From Cryptomeria japonica (lineage: Eukaryota > Streptophyta > Pinopsida > Cupressales > Cupressaceae): a stretch of 64,000 bases of DNA. The notes under the pieces are model-generated. The model was not told the origin of the DNA and ran no database searches. It was given only the letters and a program-made list of their open reading frames with translations. The stretch covers positions 190,328,891 to 190,392,890 of the forward strand of contig NC_081406.1 of NCBI RefSeq assembly GCF_030272615.1. Direction: 5' to 3'. Positions 34,076 through 46,410 of the stretch are shown here, piece by piece. Position 1 is the first letter of the stretch; every line of letters starts with the position of its first letter. Position numbers and translations under genes: made by a program.

Positions 34076-35579
34076 TTATTTCCTAAAAAATTGAGTATTG
34101 ATATTGTCATTGATATTGATGTATCCCTTGTTCAATTTAAATTTCACAAAATATTGTTGAGCACTCCCTTTTTATCATCCAAAGTCATTGAAGGAGATGA
34201 TTCAAACCGACTCACTTGAAGCTGATAAATATGAAGCACTATGCACAACTGCATAAAGGAAGTAAATTCAGAAAAGAGAAGCATATACCTAATGTCTTTT
34301 ATAAATTAGCAATAAAAATTCTTTGAACATCATGATAATGAACATGATAAGCAATTTGAGAATACAAATGTTTATATCTACCAATAAAATTAGTCACTTT
34401 TTTTTAGCACCTTGTTTACAATGAATCAAATTAGTCAAGTAATTTTAGGACCAATATTATTGTGAAATTGTTGAATGAAAGCATTAGCTGATTGTTGAAA
34501 TGATGTAATAGAATAATGAGGTAAAGAGCAATACTATTTCAAAGCTTTATACCTAAAGGTTTGAGTAAATAATTTAGCTATAAATCTTTGATCATGAGAA
34601 AAGTCACCACACAAAGTTTAAAATATTTTCATATGAGTCAAGGGATCACTTTTCCCATTGTAAAGCTACAATTGAGGGACTTCCATATATTTAGGAGGGA
34701 GAACATGAACAATGTCATCGGATAATGGGCTCGCTACATCAAATGTGAGCACATTAAACTTGGATTGGGTAATGAAAGCCAACTGTTGCTGTAGGGATGA
34801 AACAATTTGGGCTAAGTTATTGATGGTTGCTTCAGTGGATAGATTGGAATTGTACATATTGGGTTGACATGTAGTAGTAACATTGTTGTAAGTAGGTTGA
34901 GGTTGAGAATAAGGAGGTGTAACACTATGATAGGTGGATATGGGAGATGATTGGGTCACAAATAGAAGACTCACAGAAGGAGGTATACAAGAATTTTGAT
35001 TAACAAGGTTTCTCCCCGACTAACATGTATAGGATTAACATTTTGTGTGGAAGTAGTTATGATAAAAGACATAAATGTAGGCACACTAGGTAAGGGTGTA
35101 GGAATAGGCATAGAATGATTGACTTGACTAGTGGTTTGAGTGTAACCAAGGACTTCAACACAACTTTTTATATGCATGATATTAGTGTCAACAATATGAT
35201 CAAGGCCATGCAACAAATCAACACCAATTTTATCACTTTGCACCATTCTTTCTAATCCTTCAATCAATGGGATTGCCTCACTTTCTGGGTATTGTTGACT
35301 CATCCATTATTGAAGATTTTAAAATTCGTTGTCAATATTCTCCAATTGGTCAATGGTAACCCTAGTTAGTGATTCATCTGCATCATGAGAATTATGAAAA
35401 GAATGGGGATAAATGACATCATTTGTTGGATTAGAGGAACCACCAACATTCTCATGAAATAAGTTATCCAAATTAGGCTCCATATCCTTAATAATTAAAC
35501 CTTGGGAAGTCTTAATTCTACAACTTCTTCTCATGGGAATATTGTAGGTAGGGCTAATGGTAACAAAACTCATGCACAA
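34076..35579 (-). pseudogene. E3 Gag, N-terminal and capsid segments
   Basis: From the ATG-containing frame at 35579 the protein runs through two open blocks (35579-35319 and 35303-34971, same frame), then 34974-34666 after a frameshift. The last block has a coiled heptad-like stretch (INNLAQIVSSLQQQLAFI). Further down, with stops, come YNGKSDPLTHMK, CGDFSHDQRFIAKLF, YCSLPHYSITSFQQ and FIQQFHNNIG, matching the Retrotrans_gag capsid domain of plant gypsy elements. Capsid proteins of this type assemble the cytoplasmic particle. Frameshifts and TAG/TAA stops show decay. Confidence 0.75.
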
Positions 35580-36044
35580 AGGTGGGAAATTTGAACTTGA
35601 AAATAAAAATTATGATTAAACAATGCAAAATTTTGTAAAATTGGTTAATTTACCAATTAATTAAGCAATTTGATTTGAAAGGTATATACTTCTAAATCAT
35701 AGCATAACATATCACAAAGATCATATCTAAAATTAGATGCAAAAAATTATGCAACCCACAAGTAAATTTAGAAATATAAATTAGCTTTTTTGTGAAATCA
35801 ACATCTAAAGTTATGCAATTCAATTGAAAATGATATATATGAGTGCAAATTTAAATTTTAAATTGTATAAACAACCAAATATGAAAAAATAAATACAAAT
35901 TAGGCAACCCACAAGTTCAATTTTAGAGTTTTAAATTAGGGTTATGTTATGCCCTGCATACCTAACCCCATTAGTTTCCTTGTATTGAAAATATGGGTCC
36001 CTCTTTTTGCTTTCTGTAGCTTTGTTTTTTTTTGTTTATGCCTG

Positions 36045-37140
36045 GACACCCCGAAACCCCGAAGTCTTGAAGTAGGTGTTTGTTATGTTTGTTTTGACCC
36101 CGGAACCCTGAAGTTTTGAGGTAGGTTTTTGTTTGTTATGTTTGTCACGACCCCGGAACTCCGGATCCCCGGAGTCCCGAATTCATGCCTTGTCTCTTTT
36201 TGTCATTGAAGCCTTGGGACTCTGGAGTCCCAAAATCCCAAGTTCTTCATGTTTTGTTGTTAGTCACTTCAGAACCCTAGAGTCCTGAAGTTGTGTTGTC
36301 TTGACAGCCCCGGAACCCCGAAGTCCTGAGGTTGTTTTGCTTGATTTTCTTTTTCACCTCGGAACTCTGGAACCCCAGAGTCCCAAGGTCTGTTTGTGTT
36401 TTTGTTTTTAAGCTATCACCTCAGAAGTCAGAAACCTCGAACTCTCGAGATCATGTTTAAAATGATCGTATGAATGAAGTTTGGGGGGTATAAATAGGAG
36501 GAATGAACTTTTCTAAGTTCATTTGTGCACTCAAGTTTTTCAAACCTTCCAGTTGTGACCTCCTGACTTCGCGCCTCTGTGTTGCTTAGCTTTCGCATGT
36601 TTTCTCCCACCAAGTTGGTAGATTTTTTCTCCTTCCTTGTGTTTTCATGTTTAGATCTTTTATTTTTTTTTATCTTAGATTTTCCTTTTTGCTTTCCTCA
36701 TTTTGCGTGTCTTGTTATTCCTGCGTGCCCTATATTTTTATAACCCTGGACCCCCAAAGTTCCAGTCTTGGTAGTTTTCTTCACCTCGGAACCCCGGAAT
36801 CTTGGAGTCCCGAGGTTGATTCCTTTTGGGTCATGCTTTTACCTTAGAACCCCAGAGTTCCAGATCATCTCAAAACCTACGAGTGAACTACCCCCAACCT
36901 CAGAACCCCAAAACCCTGGAGTCCCAAAGTTCTTTCCTATTTGGCCACTGTTTTAACCTCGGAACCCCGAAACCTCGAAGTTCCGAAACATCTTTTTGAC
37001 ACCCAATTGAACTTCGCTGGGACTCCAGAACCCCGAAGTCCCGAAGTCAGCTTTACCTATTCACCTTAGAACCTCAGAGTTCCGGACCCCATTTATTTTA
37101 TCCACCCGGAACCCCAGAGTCCCAAGGTGGATGATTTTAT
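36045..37140 (+). repeat. Array of about 16 GC-rich imperfect palindromes
   Basis: Degenerate copies of ACCTCGGAACCCCGGAGTCC followed by CGAGGT occur about 16 times, for example near 36100, 36150, 36308, 36357, 36781, 36897, 36956, 37020 and 37106. Spacing is irregular, about 40-65 bp, with a gap around the TATA box (36460-36740). The first half pairs with the second half, so each unit can form a hairpin. The units stand out as CG-rich islands in AT-rich sequence. Confidence 0.85.
36489..36496 (+). promoter_or_regulatory. TATA box within the palindrome array
   Basis: GGGGGGTATAAATAGGAGG is a strong plant TATA context. It lies between the two blocks of the palindrome array and about 0.7 kb upstream of the unknown reading frame, so a transcript starting near 36520 would contain the second block. 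This is a prediction from sequence alone. Confidence 0.55.
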
Positions 37141-37202
37141 TGACATTTTTAAGTATGCAATGGACTAATTTGTGATTCTTTCTTGCAGTTCAGAGAATTT
37201 AG

Positions 37203-40200
37203 ATGGACCCAACCTCCAACAAGAGAGGCAAGGAGTTGGACAAGCTTCCAATAACCATGAAATATCAATATCAAGGGTAGGTCTATGTTTCAAAGTTGGA
37301 TGACCAAATTAATGGGTGACAGGTACAAAGGTGGGGCATATCGAGTTAGAAGATATCAAAACACAATTGGATAGACTAAGGCTAGAGGCCCCACTGAGGA
37401 GAATTAAGAGATCAGGTCTGGTGGAAATAACCATTTTCTCACAATCAGTCCAAGCCCCTGAATTTATTAGGACCATTGCACAATTCTACAATGTAGACAC
37501 CAGAAAATGCACAGATGATCGGGGTAGAACTGTGATTGATTTATCAACGGACATGTTGGGATTTGTGTTTGGCATCCCTGCAAGGGATGAAGTACTCCTG
37601 ACTACAGAGGAAAAAGCCGTCAGAGTATGAAATAACAATACTACTTCAAACAAGAGGCATGCAAACGAGAATTGGTTGGAAGAGGAAAGGAAGACAGGGC
37701 TAAAAGCCACATATATTTTGAGGGTATATTTCAAGGAGCCACAACGAGACTTAATCATCATGCCGAGCAAGGCCTTTGGCAAGACAAATTATCGATACTT
37801 CCATCCTTGGATGTTCCATTTTATGACAACTATACTAATAGGGAAACAATACTTTTACTGGGCCCAAATTCTTTCTGACAACATACATAAGAAAATGAAG
37901 GAGGTGCATCAAACGTAGAAATTCTTCTTTACCTCCTATGTTATTTGGGTGGCTGCCTGAGCAGGTAAATTTCCAGGATTGCAAATAGAGGGCCAGCTAG
38001 GTGACGAGGAAGGGTAGAAGAAGGTGTGGGAGTATTATTCATAAATCCCTCTAAACAATGCAAATGCACATTTTAAAAGAATAAACGATGTCTTCCTTTT
38101 CCCTGTCATCATCAAACTCATAGGTGATACATGTTATAGGATAAGCCCATAAGAAATGGCAATCATCAGAGAATAGGCATGTTGGTTCATTCAAAACCAA
38201 CGCTCTACATATATCAAGGTTAGTGAATTCACAGGGAATCCTATGTTGTTGTCGTGATACTACAATGATCACATTATGTTGTTAGAATATGTCAGGCAAA
38301 TGCTCGACCTTCAATCCCTTTTGTCTTCAAAACACAAGGCGAGTATAGATTTTTCAGTTTCTATTGGTTATTTCTCTTGTTCCAAGATTCAGGTAGCGAA
38401 GACAGTAGAGCAAGAAATTCAGAATTTAAATCTTAAAGAATTTAATTATGCAAGGGAGTACTATGATCCCTACGGAAAGCTAAAGCAAATAATGCCAAAG
38501 GCATATGAGGGGCATAAGTCTAGATTGGAGGATTTTTGGGCAAACCTACAAGACAATTTTGAAGTTAGAGAAAATAATTATTATAGGTTGTTAGTACCAC
38601 AAATTAGAAATTTTGAAATAGAGACCAATCTCCCCAAAGAAATAAGGGATAATGGTGAATTATTAGATTTTGTATATAAGGAGCGAGAAATTGACAAGAA
38701 GCCTCTCTCTCTCCAATAAGGTGGTTGACACAGGAGGATACAAATATAGACAGAGTAACTCAAATTGTTATAGATAGAACTAGGCAGTGGATAAATTTAA
38801 GGGTTAGGCCAAGTGCTTTGAAGGGGAAGCAAAAGGAATCTACTTTAGGTTTTCACCAGTCAAGGGGTTATAAGGAGTATGCCCGTAAGACAATGTCCAA
38901 TTCTCGAAAGAACACATCAACTAACCCAAATGAAACTGCCGAACCCGAAGAGAGTATTGAGGAATTATTGAAGAAAGTCAAAGAACAAATGAGGAAATCT
39001 AAACTTTTGAAAAAGGCTATAGATTTTGGAGTAAAAGAAGGGCTGGGAGTTGTGCCACTGGCAGAGGTACATCCCGCGAGGACGACAATTGAACAAACGC
39101 CAAGAGAGGGCACTTAGGAGGAAGATGAACAAGGGAAAGAAGATGAAAGCACACAACTTCCTCCTCTTGATACGACAAGTGCATCCACCCAGCCTCTATC
39201 TACCGCTGCAACACAAGCTCCAATTTTGACCTCAGTTGCTCCTGCCTCTATGCCACCACCAACTAATATTTTTGTTGTAACAACAGTGCCTCCCATAACA
39301 CAGGTGTTAAGACCTACCACATAAAAAATAAGTGTCCATAACATAGAATCATATTCTGACCAAGAGGACGAGCAACCTATGGAACACCAACCACTTGAAG
39401 GAGAGAAGGAATGAAAGGAGTTTGAAGATTCACTGGATGAAAGGTTGGTCTTAACTCCACAGGACCAAGAAGATTTACTGAAAGAGATAGCCGCCGAGAA
39501 AGGTATGGATGAAATGGATAAATATGGTAAGACGTTTGAAGAAGAAATCAATGATAAGTTAGGAGAGTTACATAAGCAACAACAATTGAATGTTGATACT
39601 GCTCTCCAAGCTAGCCTGACTTGTCAAATTACTTCACCACAAGAACCTAAGCATACAAAAGAGAAGGAGAAAGATGAAGCAAAAGAGCAGTCAAATGTGC
39701 ACTTAGTGACCATTGACACCGTGCCTTACAAAGGTGATAAAGATAAGGATGTGCTGCAATGGTTGAATTTTACCTTCGAGAAAAATAAAAGGAAAGTAGT
39801 GCTACCAAAAGTTACACTACAACAGGCAATCATTGAAGAACCAAGGAAAACAAAGAAGGCCAAGATCGTACATCATTTATCAAGAATAGGTTCTGGTGAG
39901 GTGATTACAGATGTAGCAGGTCCTACACAAGCAGAAGGTCAGAGCTCTCCGAAGTACCAAGTATCACAGGTGAAACTGGGTAATCAGACTGAGTGGGGAG
40001 AATTAGATACGTTGGAATTGGCTAGTAGCGTCATCAGGGGGCGAATAGAAAAAGAACACACCTCCCATTCAGAGGTCAAGGCACAACTAAAACAGTATAA
40101 GAAGCTATTGGTAGAGATGGGAAAGCCCTTGGATACTTGTATAAATGATAATTTACCTTCAACCTCATCACTCTCAGAGGGAGATATAAAAGCATTAATG

Positions 40201-41010
40201 CCTCTAAAATCAGACTATTTTTGCAAAACACCATGAAGGAATATAGGAAGGCCATGCAACTTGGAGGAGCGTTAGCTTCTTTCTCTCAGTAGTGGGAGTG
40301 AAAGCTCAACACTTTTAGAAAGCAGTTTTGGGTATTGAATAAAGTTTTGAGTCTTGGCGAAGAAGAGATAATAAGGGAGGACCTCTTGGGTGGAGACGAC
40401 TGTAAGAATTTGCAATCTTACATATACATTTTGGAGTTGAAGATTGAAATGCTTCAATAGTATGTGGGGGATATAATAGGTATTCGATCTCCCCTCCTTA
40501 GGGTAGAGGAAAAGTACGAGAATTTTGTAGGAGAGTTATTAGGAGTTTTTGGGCTTGGAATAACCAATGCAGGAGGTATGGAGGAAGATCAGGTACTCCG
40601 TCAGTGGGATGCATATGAGGCACAAAATTTTATAGCTCCAACTTAGTTTAGTGTTGCATTAATGGACAGATATACATATTTGATAACCTAGTGTCAACAG
40701 GTTGCAGAGACAATAAATGAGTTAGAAAGTGAAAGAAAGAATGCAGAGGAAATTTTGAAAAAGTAAAAGTTCAAAATTAAACATGTTACTGATCCTCCTA
40801 CCAAAGTGATTGCATGTATCATCAACAATTATAAGTCCTATAAAAAAGAAGTGAACGATAAATTTGTAGTTGTTAATGATAGCATGACTTTTAAAAGGAG
40901 TTTTTTCATGACCACCCTACTAAGACTTCAACTGCGCCTCCAACTTATGCTTCAGTTTTGAGCAAAATTTTGCATGACTACGAAAGCCTGGCTCATGCAG
41001 CATGGTCTTT
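37203..41010 (+). pseudogene. Decayed unknown protein, more than 1,000 codons
   Basis: The first ATG after an acceptor-like TTTCTTGCAG is at 37203 (MDPTSNKRGKELDKLPI). One frame runs 37316-38719 with only in-frame stops. A second frame runs 38725-40236 with stops at 39115, 39322 and 39411, and a third holds 40464-40646. Recognisable blocks are a globular N-terminal part (FYNVDTRKCTDDRGRTVIDL, MLGFVFGIP, NYRYFHPWMFHFMTT), a Lys/Glu-rich middle, a Pro/Thr-rich linker (39170-39320), and predicted coiled-coil stretches (ESIEELLKKVKEQMRK, INELESERKNAEEILKK). I do not recognise the family. It is not RT, integrase, Gag-like with a knuckle, or a known transposase by motif. Confidence 0.55.
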
Positions 41011-42042
41011 GTAGTGCTCACCCAGTCTCCATTTTGTAATAGTTAATTGGAGTATAGAGGTAGAGACTTGGAAGTCAACCATGACTCCTATCTTTTGAGT
41101 TCTTAATTTAGATTAGGTTTATTTCCTAGAAAGTAGGGCAAAAAACTCTATAAATTGAGGAGTTTGATTCATTTGTAAGGGTCCACAAATTGATGATTTG
41201 AGGCCCACGTAGAGATTTTAGATTATTTTTGCAGATTGTTATGAACTCGTGTTATTATTTTTTTGTGATACATTCTTTGAAATTAATACAAGAAGCACCT
41301 TATAGATTGCCTAATCTATGCATATGTTCTACGAGTTCATTCTTTGTAATCTAGTAATGTCTATTGCTTGAAATCAACAACTTGTTCTGATCTTCTGTTT
41401 ATTGCTTTATGAATCATACTATGCACGTAAGTGGTGTATGAGAATTACTGTGATAGACGATATTATGGTGATATTCTTTCCATGAGTCTGTGAGGTTGTT
41501 GACTTTACAGGTTTATTGGAGGTTTGTTATTGAATGCTGATTTGGATAATATTTGATGATTTTTGGATTGCAGGGTACTAATTGAGTAGTTCATTAAGTT
41601 GTTATTGAATTGGTTTCATTGTTATTTTCTTGTTTCCCTATCTTTTGCAATTTATTTCTAGAAGAATCTTAAATCATAAAATACAAAAAAAGGAATTTAA
41701 GTTATTAAAAATTATTTTGATTTAGTTTCAACCAGCAGGCCATTTAACAGGTACAACCACATCAACCATTGAGCTTCCCATCACCATCGAGAACCGACTA
41801 TAGAGACCTTGGAGTGATCAGTTCCCTAGAACTTATTACTTTTCAGAAGAGGTGGTGAGTGTTCACATTGACTACCTGACTATTGGCGAGTGTGTTAAAA
41901 CGGTTGTCAATAGGTTCATGTGAATTTAACCTCTAAATTTATGTAATTCAATTGGAAATTAAAATTGTAAATGTAAACTTGAATTTAAAAATACATAAAC
42001 GATCAGATCTAAGAACATAAATTAGAAATTAAGGTCTAAGAT

Positions 42043-42059
42043 GTCGTGTTCACCAAAAA
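42043..42059 (-). other. Possible primer-binding site of E3
   Basis: On the minus strand TTTTTGGTGAACACGAC follows directly after the 5' LTR end ATTACA, matching the E2 site at 14324 in its TTTTGGTGAAC core. Confidence 0.45.
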
Positions 42060-43397
42060 TGTAATGAGTTGAAAATTAGGTTTTCACCATAGAATGTAGT
42101 AAAACTTTCAATTTTTACTTAGGGACCATTACATTAGGGAGAGATAGGAATTTGATAGATCTAGATTCTGATCACATTCTTAGTTTCCTAGATGAAACTC
42201 TTATTTCCTTAAGATTTGAATTGAACTAATTAATGATGCTGAAATTAAGGTAAATGTATGAATATTGAGGCAATTTTGCATTAGGGAGAGATAGGAATTT
42301 GATAGATCTAGATTCTGATCACATTCTTAGTTTCCTAGATGAAACTCTTATTTCCTTAAGATTTGAATTAAACTAATTAATGATGCTGAAATTAAGGTAA
42401 ATGTATGAATATTGAGGCAATTTTGCATTAGGGAGAGAGGGGAATTTGATAGATCTAGATTCTGATCATATTCTTAGTTTCCTAGATGAAACTCTTATTT
42501 CCTTAAGATTTGAATTGAACTAATTAATGATGCTGAAATTAAGATAAATGTATGAATATTGAGGCAATTTTGCATAAACAGTGAGCTTCATTCGTCAGCT
42601 ACAAACTTGGATTGGAGCAATAGATGAAGGTTCGGATCTATTCCCAAAAACTCGGCCTAAACTATTGTGACTGTGGTGGTGGTCACCATGGTCCTCAAAA
42701 CTTTTTACCATCTAAAAGGGAACTTGTTTTTCTATATGTGGATCCTATCAATCCTCTGAAATGCAACTTTGTACCTATTCTTGGATACAGTGAAAAGAGG
42801 GAAATGATTGGGAATAAGATGAAATAAAATTGAAATGTAAATGGAGTACTACAATGGAAATTCTTTCCTTTTGAGGGAAAGGCTGCAAATATCTGAAATA
42901 CTAATGAAATACCTTTTAATGAAGTTTTGTTTGTCTTCACAAGGAATTAGGGTCTCATGTAGATAGTCTTCATAAAACATATAACATGAATGACATCTCC
43001 AATGCTTGACACCTGACTTTATTTATACTCCAATGCTTGAAAGAGGACTGATTTCTTTCTCTCTTGAATGTAGATCTCAATTTTTATTGATGATGAATTT
43101 CAATTATAAACGTGTTATATCAAAATGAGAGGGGTAGACCTCTTTTTATCCTTTCTGGTCGAAAAACAAATTAAATTTCCAACACAGACCAACACAAGAT
43201 CTAAGTTCCTACTCAATTTGAGTTACCGTTATAAGGCCCCAAAATGAGGGTCCCAAGATCTTGGGGAGAGAAATACAAATGATGAAAATTTAAGTTTGGC
43301 ACATGGTGTGAGAAAAATCAAAGCTTCAATCACGCCTTAGGGGATGAATACTAAAGTGAGGATAAAATTGTAATGGAGTACAATTTAGGACACTACA
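42060..43397 (-). repeat. E3 5' LTR
   Basis: On the minus strand it begins TGTAGTGTCCTAAATTGTAC and ends TTCAACTCATTACA. It is 1,338 bp, including two extra copies of a 147-bp unit (42132-42572). It aligns with the E3 3' LTR on both sides of that array. Confidence 0.85.
42132..42572. repeat. 147-bp tandem triplication in the E3 5' LTR
   Basis: CATTAGGGAGAG starts at 42132, 42279 and 42426, exactly 147 bp apart, and the third unit ends at 42572. The units differ at only a few bases. The E3 3' LTR has a single copy (about 27287-27432), so the expansion is private to this LTR. Confidence 0.95.
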
Positions 43398-43591
43398 GGT
43401 ACACAACCCTTAACTATCTCATAATATAAGTAAAATCTCAAATTTGCATCAGGGGGGAGATTTAATAAATATATAAAAATATTAAGTTACACCTCATGTG
43501 CAAAAGTATCCAATCCATGTATTGGCACATGAAATCTAAATAGTACAACTTAGGCTCTCAGGCCTTGTAGTCAATTTTATTCAATAATGAG

Positions 43592-45030
43592 GAAAATATA
43601 AGTAATATACATATGGAATATAATCAATAAAGCATTAACAATTCTAAAAGACAAGAACATGGTCTGAATGCTTTTCTGCTCAACCATGAATCTTATGCTC
43701 CCTTAGGATTCTTACTAGAAGAATACAGGACCTTGCAATGCCTAGCTACTTGGAAACAATAGGCAATATGAAATCTAGTGTACCCTAATATATCTACATG
43801 CATTTGATCATATGAAATATAATATCGTATACGTAATTTATAATTTTCTAGGCCAGTTCATCTATTTCAATGAATACATGAGTTTGATCAAAGTAATTTT
43901 AAAATGTCAAAAGGATTTGGAAAGAGGATTGTCCTTCTCTATTATTCCATATTCAACATTTGTCTTGGAATCATAAACCCAAATACACATAAAGATAACT
44001 ACCTTTCTTAGCAAAATAATTCACCTCAACATGCATTTTTCTCAACATTAATAACTACACACAATGTTCTACATACTTCATAAAGTAATAGATTTTGTTC
44101 ACTCATGACACTAATACAATTTTAAGGTTGGTATGTTCTTTGCTATCTACTCCCTTGAACATTCTATCAATGTTCATCATGAACATGATATAGAACATAA
44201 ATATCACATCTCAGGACTAGCTCCATAAATCACACTACCTAATCACTATAAGAATGCAAAAAAAAAACCTAAAATAGGAGTTCACAAATTTCAACTCCCT
44301 TGCGATTCTTCATACTCGAAGATTACCCAACCCTGAAATTTTAAGAAAAATATAAGTAATGTACATATGAAATACAATTAATAAAATATTCGCAAGTTTG
44401 AGAGACAAGTACATGGTTTGGGCGCTTTTCTACCCAACCATGAAGCTTACGCTCCCTCAAGATTTCTCTTACTTGAAGAATACCTGACCCTGCAATGCCT
44501 AGGTACCTGGAAATAGTAGGTAGGAGGGAATCCATTGTAACTTGATATATATACATGTTTTTGTTTGTATGAAATGCAATGTACAACATCATGACATAGT
44601 AGGGAAACATAATTTATAATTTTCTAGGCTAGTTCATCTATTTCAATGAACTCACATGACTTTGATTAAAGTATTTTTAAAATGTTAGAAGATCCTGAAA
44701 AGAGGATAGTACTTATTTGTTAGTCCATATTTGGCACCCATCCTAGAATCATAAACCCAAATACACATAAAGAGAACTACCTTTTTTAGTAAAATAATTC
44801 ACCTCAACATGCATATTACTAAGCATTACTTCATAAAACAATAAATTTTGTTCAATCACACTACAAATACAATTTTAAGAGTGGTATGTTCTTTGCTATC
44901 TACTCCCTTGAAATTTTTATCAATATTCATCATGAACATGATAGAGAACATCAATATCATGTCTCAAGACTAGAAACATAAATCACACAACCTAGTCACC
45001 ATAAGAACGTAAAATAAAACTCAAAATAGG
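43592..45030. repeat. Diverged direct repeat, about 0.76 kb unit
   Basis: Two copies lie head to tail (about 43592-44340 and 44341-45030). Shared anchors include AAATATAAGTAA-TACATATG, AATTTATAATTTTCTAGGC and ATAAACCCAAATACACATAA, offset by 752-778 bp. The copies differ by many substitutions and small indels. Open frames inside (44341-44610) show no family features. Confidence 0.8.
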
Positions 45031-46322
45031 AGTTCACAAATTAAACATAAAATATGCACAAAATTAATAAGTATGTCCAAAAATCATGTGATAGATAAAT
45101 GAAAAGCTCTAGTGACTAGTTTATCACTAGAAAATTTAAAATTGCAAATCTAGCCCTTGCAAAAATTCAAAAAAGTCATCAACAATTGAAAGAATTATTA
45201 AACTTGAAAAATAGTTTCACATAAATTGTGTGACTAATACTAGTCACATTGAGGGGTTAAAAAGCTACATGACACCTTGGGGGTACCACATCCAAGGTGT
45301 GTTAGAGAACATGCCCAAACACATGGCAAATATAGTTTGAAAGACTTCAACACTATGTAATAACAAATATCAATCATCCTTAATCATGAATTCAAACTCC
45401 ATTTTTTTGTAGGTACACTCAGAGGCTTAGTGTAGTCTAATAATATTACTATTCAAGAATCAACCATCAATCGATCATGCAATAAAAAAATACTTTCTTT
45501 TTGGCATCACACATGCAAAAGAACAATCATTTTATTTCATTGCATCACTTGAACAATATAGTTCATATTTTCCGATCAAATTCTATGGATGTGCAATTTT
45601 AAGCAAAAGTGGCACAATCACACCATTCAAGAGAATGCACAAACATAAAAAGGCACTTTGGGTTCTTTATAACTTTTGCAACTTAAAATAAACCAAGTGC
45701 AACCAAGAGGTCACACATTGTACAGATACATGCATACAATCCCAACACAAACATATGCACAAGAGGTATTGTCTTGAGAGCGATTATTTTTACTTCTATA
45801 AATTCTAAAGGGACATCCTTTGCTTTCCTATCAGGTGTAACAATAGCTAGAAGGCTTTCTTCCTCACTACTAAAGTTGACCCACATCGATTCAACTTATG
45901 ACTCATACAACTAGCTCTTATGCAACATGCGTTAAGCACTATTTGGTTGTAAGTTTATGCAATCAAGTGTCACAACTAAGCGTAGTGAACTCAAGGCCTA
46001 GTGGGGAACCAAGAGCTCTAATACCAAATGTAAGGACTACCATAATATGAAATTAAAACAATTCACAAAATATAGATAGTCAAGCATAAATTAATGCCAT
46101 GTTTTCAAACGTACAAGGTTAGAGACATGAAATTACATTTCGACGTAGATATTAAACATATAAGTTGATAAAAAGGATAAACATAAGGAAAAACGTACCT
46201 TTATAGTGTACCATATGATAAAATACAATGAAAACATAATGAAAAAATTATGAAGACTCCCATGACAAGAAGTCTCGATGTCTTTCTCCCTTGAATAAAT
46301 CACAAATGAGAACATTGTCGGA
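45031..46322. other. Unassigned AT-rich interval
   Basis: No coding motif or RNA gene seen. Short open frames at 45683-45886 and 46133-46342 on the minus strand lack supporting features. Confidence 0.45.
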
Positions 46323-46410
46323 GCATGTTTCCACCCTACCATGAAGTACTTACATTTCCTCAGAATTCATCCTAACTTGAGAAAAATACCCAACCCAGCA
46401 CAAGGAAGAC
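46323..46410. repeat. Partial third copy of the 0.76-kb repeat
   Basis: CCACCCTACCATGAAGTACT and GAGAAAAATACCCAACCC match the ACCCAACCATGAAGCTTACG and GAAGAATACCTGACCC segments of the copy at 44341-45030. Only this part is recognisable. Confidence 0.55.

Larger units (their letters stand above)
35945..41925 (+). mobile_element. Unknown 6-kb insertion in the E3 leader
   Basis: AT-rich E3 leader sequence lies on both sides, so about 6 kb is inserted. The left edge may be TGTTATGCCCTGCATACC at 35945, which looks like a gypsy-type LTR start, but I found no matching LTR on the right and no clear target duplication; edges are approximate. In order it holds a palindrome array (36045-37140) around a TATA box (36489), an intron-like acceptor TTTCTTGCAG ending at 37191, a decayed reading frame of more than 1,000 codons (37203-41010), and a 0.9-kb AT-rich tail with another TATA-like CTATAAATTGAGG near 41151. 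No RT or transposase motif is visible. Confidence 0.6.
27212..43397 (-). mobile_element. E3: gag/protease gypsy-like element, minus strand
   Basis: A minus-strand element with 5' LTR 42060-43397 and 3' LTR 27212-29652. The flanks are GGTAT (27207-27211) and GGTAC (43398-43402), a 5-bp TSD with one transition. From high to low coordinates it has a 5' leader, Gag (35579 to 33061), retropepsin (33024 to 31277), an acidic tail (30964 to 30707) and a polypurine tract (29670 to 29653). No RT, RNase H or integrase motif is visible. Later insertions lie at 27607-28889, 31499-32596, about 33399-34075 and about 35945-41925. It is the same family as E1 and shares LTR termini with E2. Confidence 0.85.

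Noticed and set aside
35945-37190. Calling this a gypsy-type 5' LTR of the unknown insertion
   Set aside because: TGTTATGCCC looks like an LTR start, but no matching copy of the palindrome-rich sequence occurs at the right end near 41925 and no TSD was found.
37279-37321. GT...AG segment in the start of the unknown reading frame that would join two frames
   Set aside because: A 43-base intron is shorter than plant introns normally are; decay of the frame is the simpler explanation.
39114-39551. 145-codon minus-strand Ser-rich open frame
   Set aside because: It is antisense to the Glu/Lys-rich plus-strand frame at 38725-40236, which has collinear support; Ser-rich shadows of such sequence are expected.
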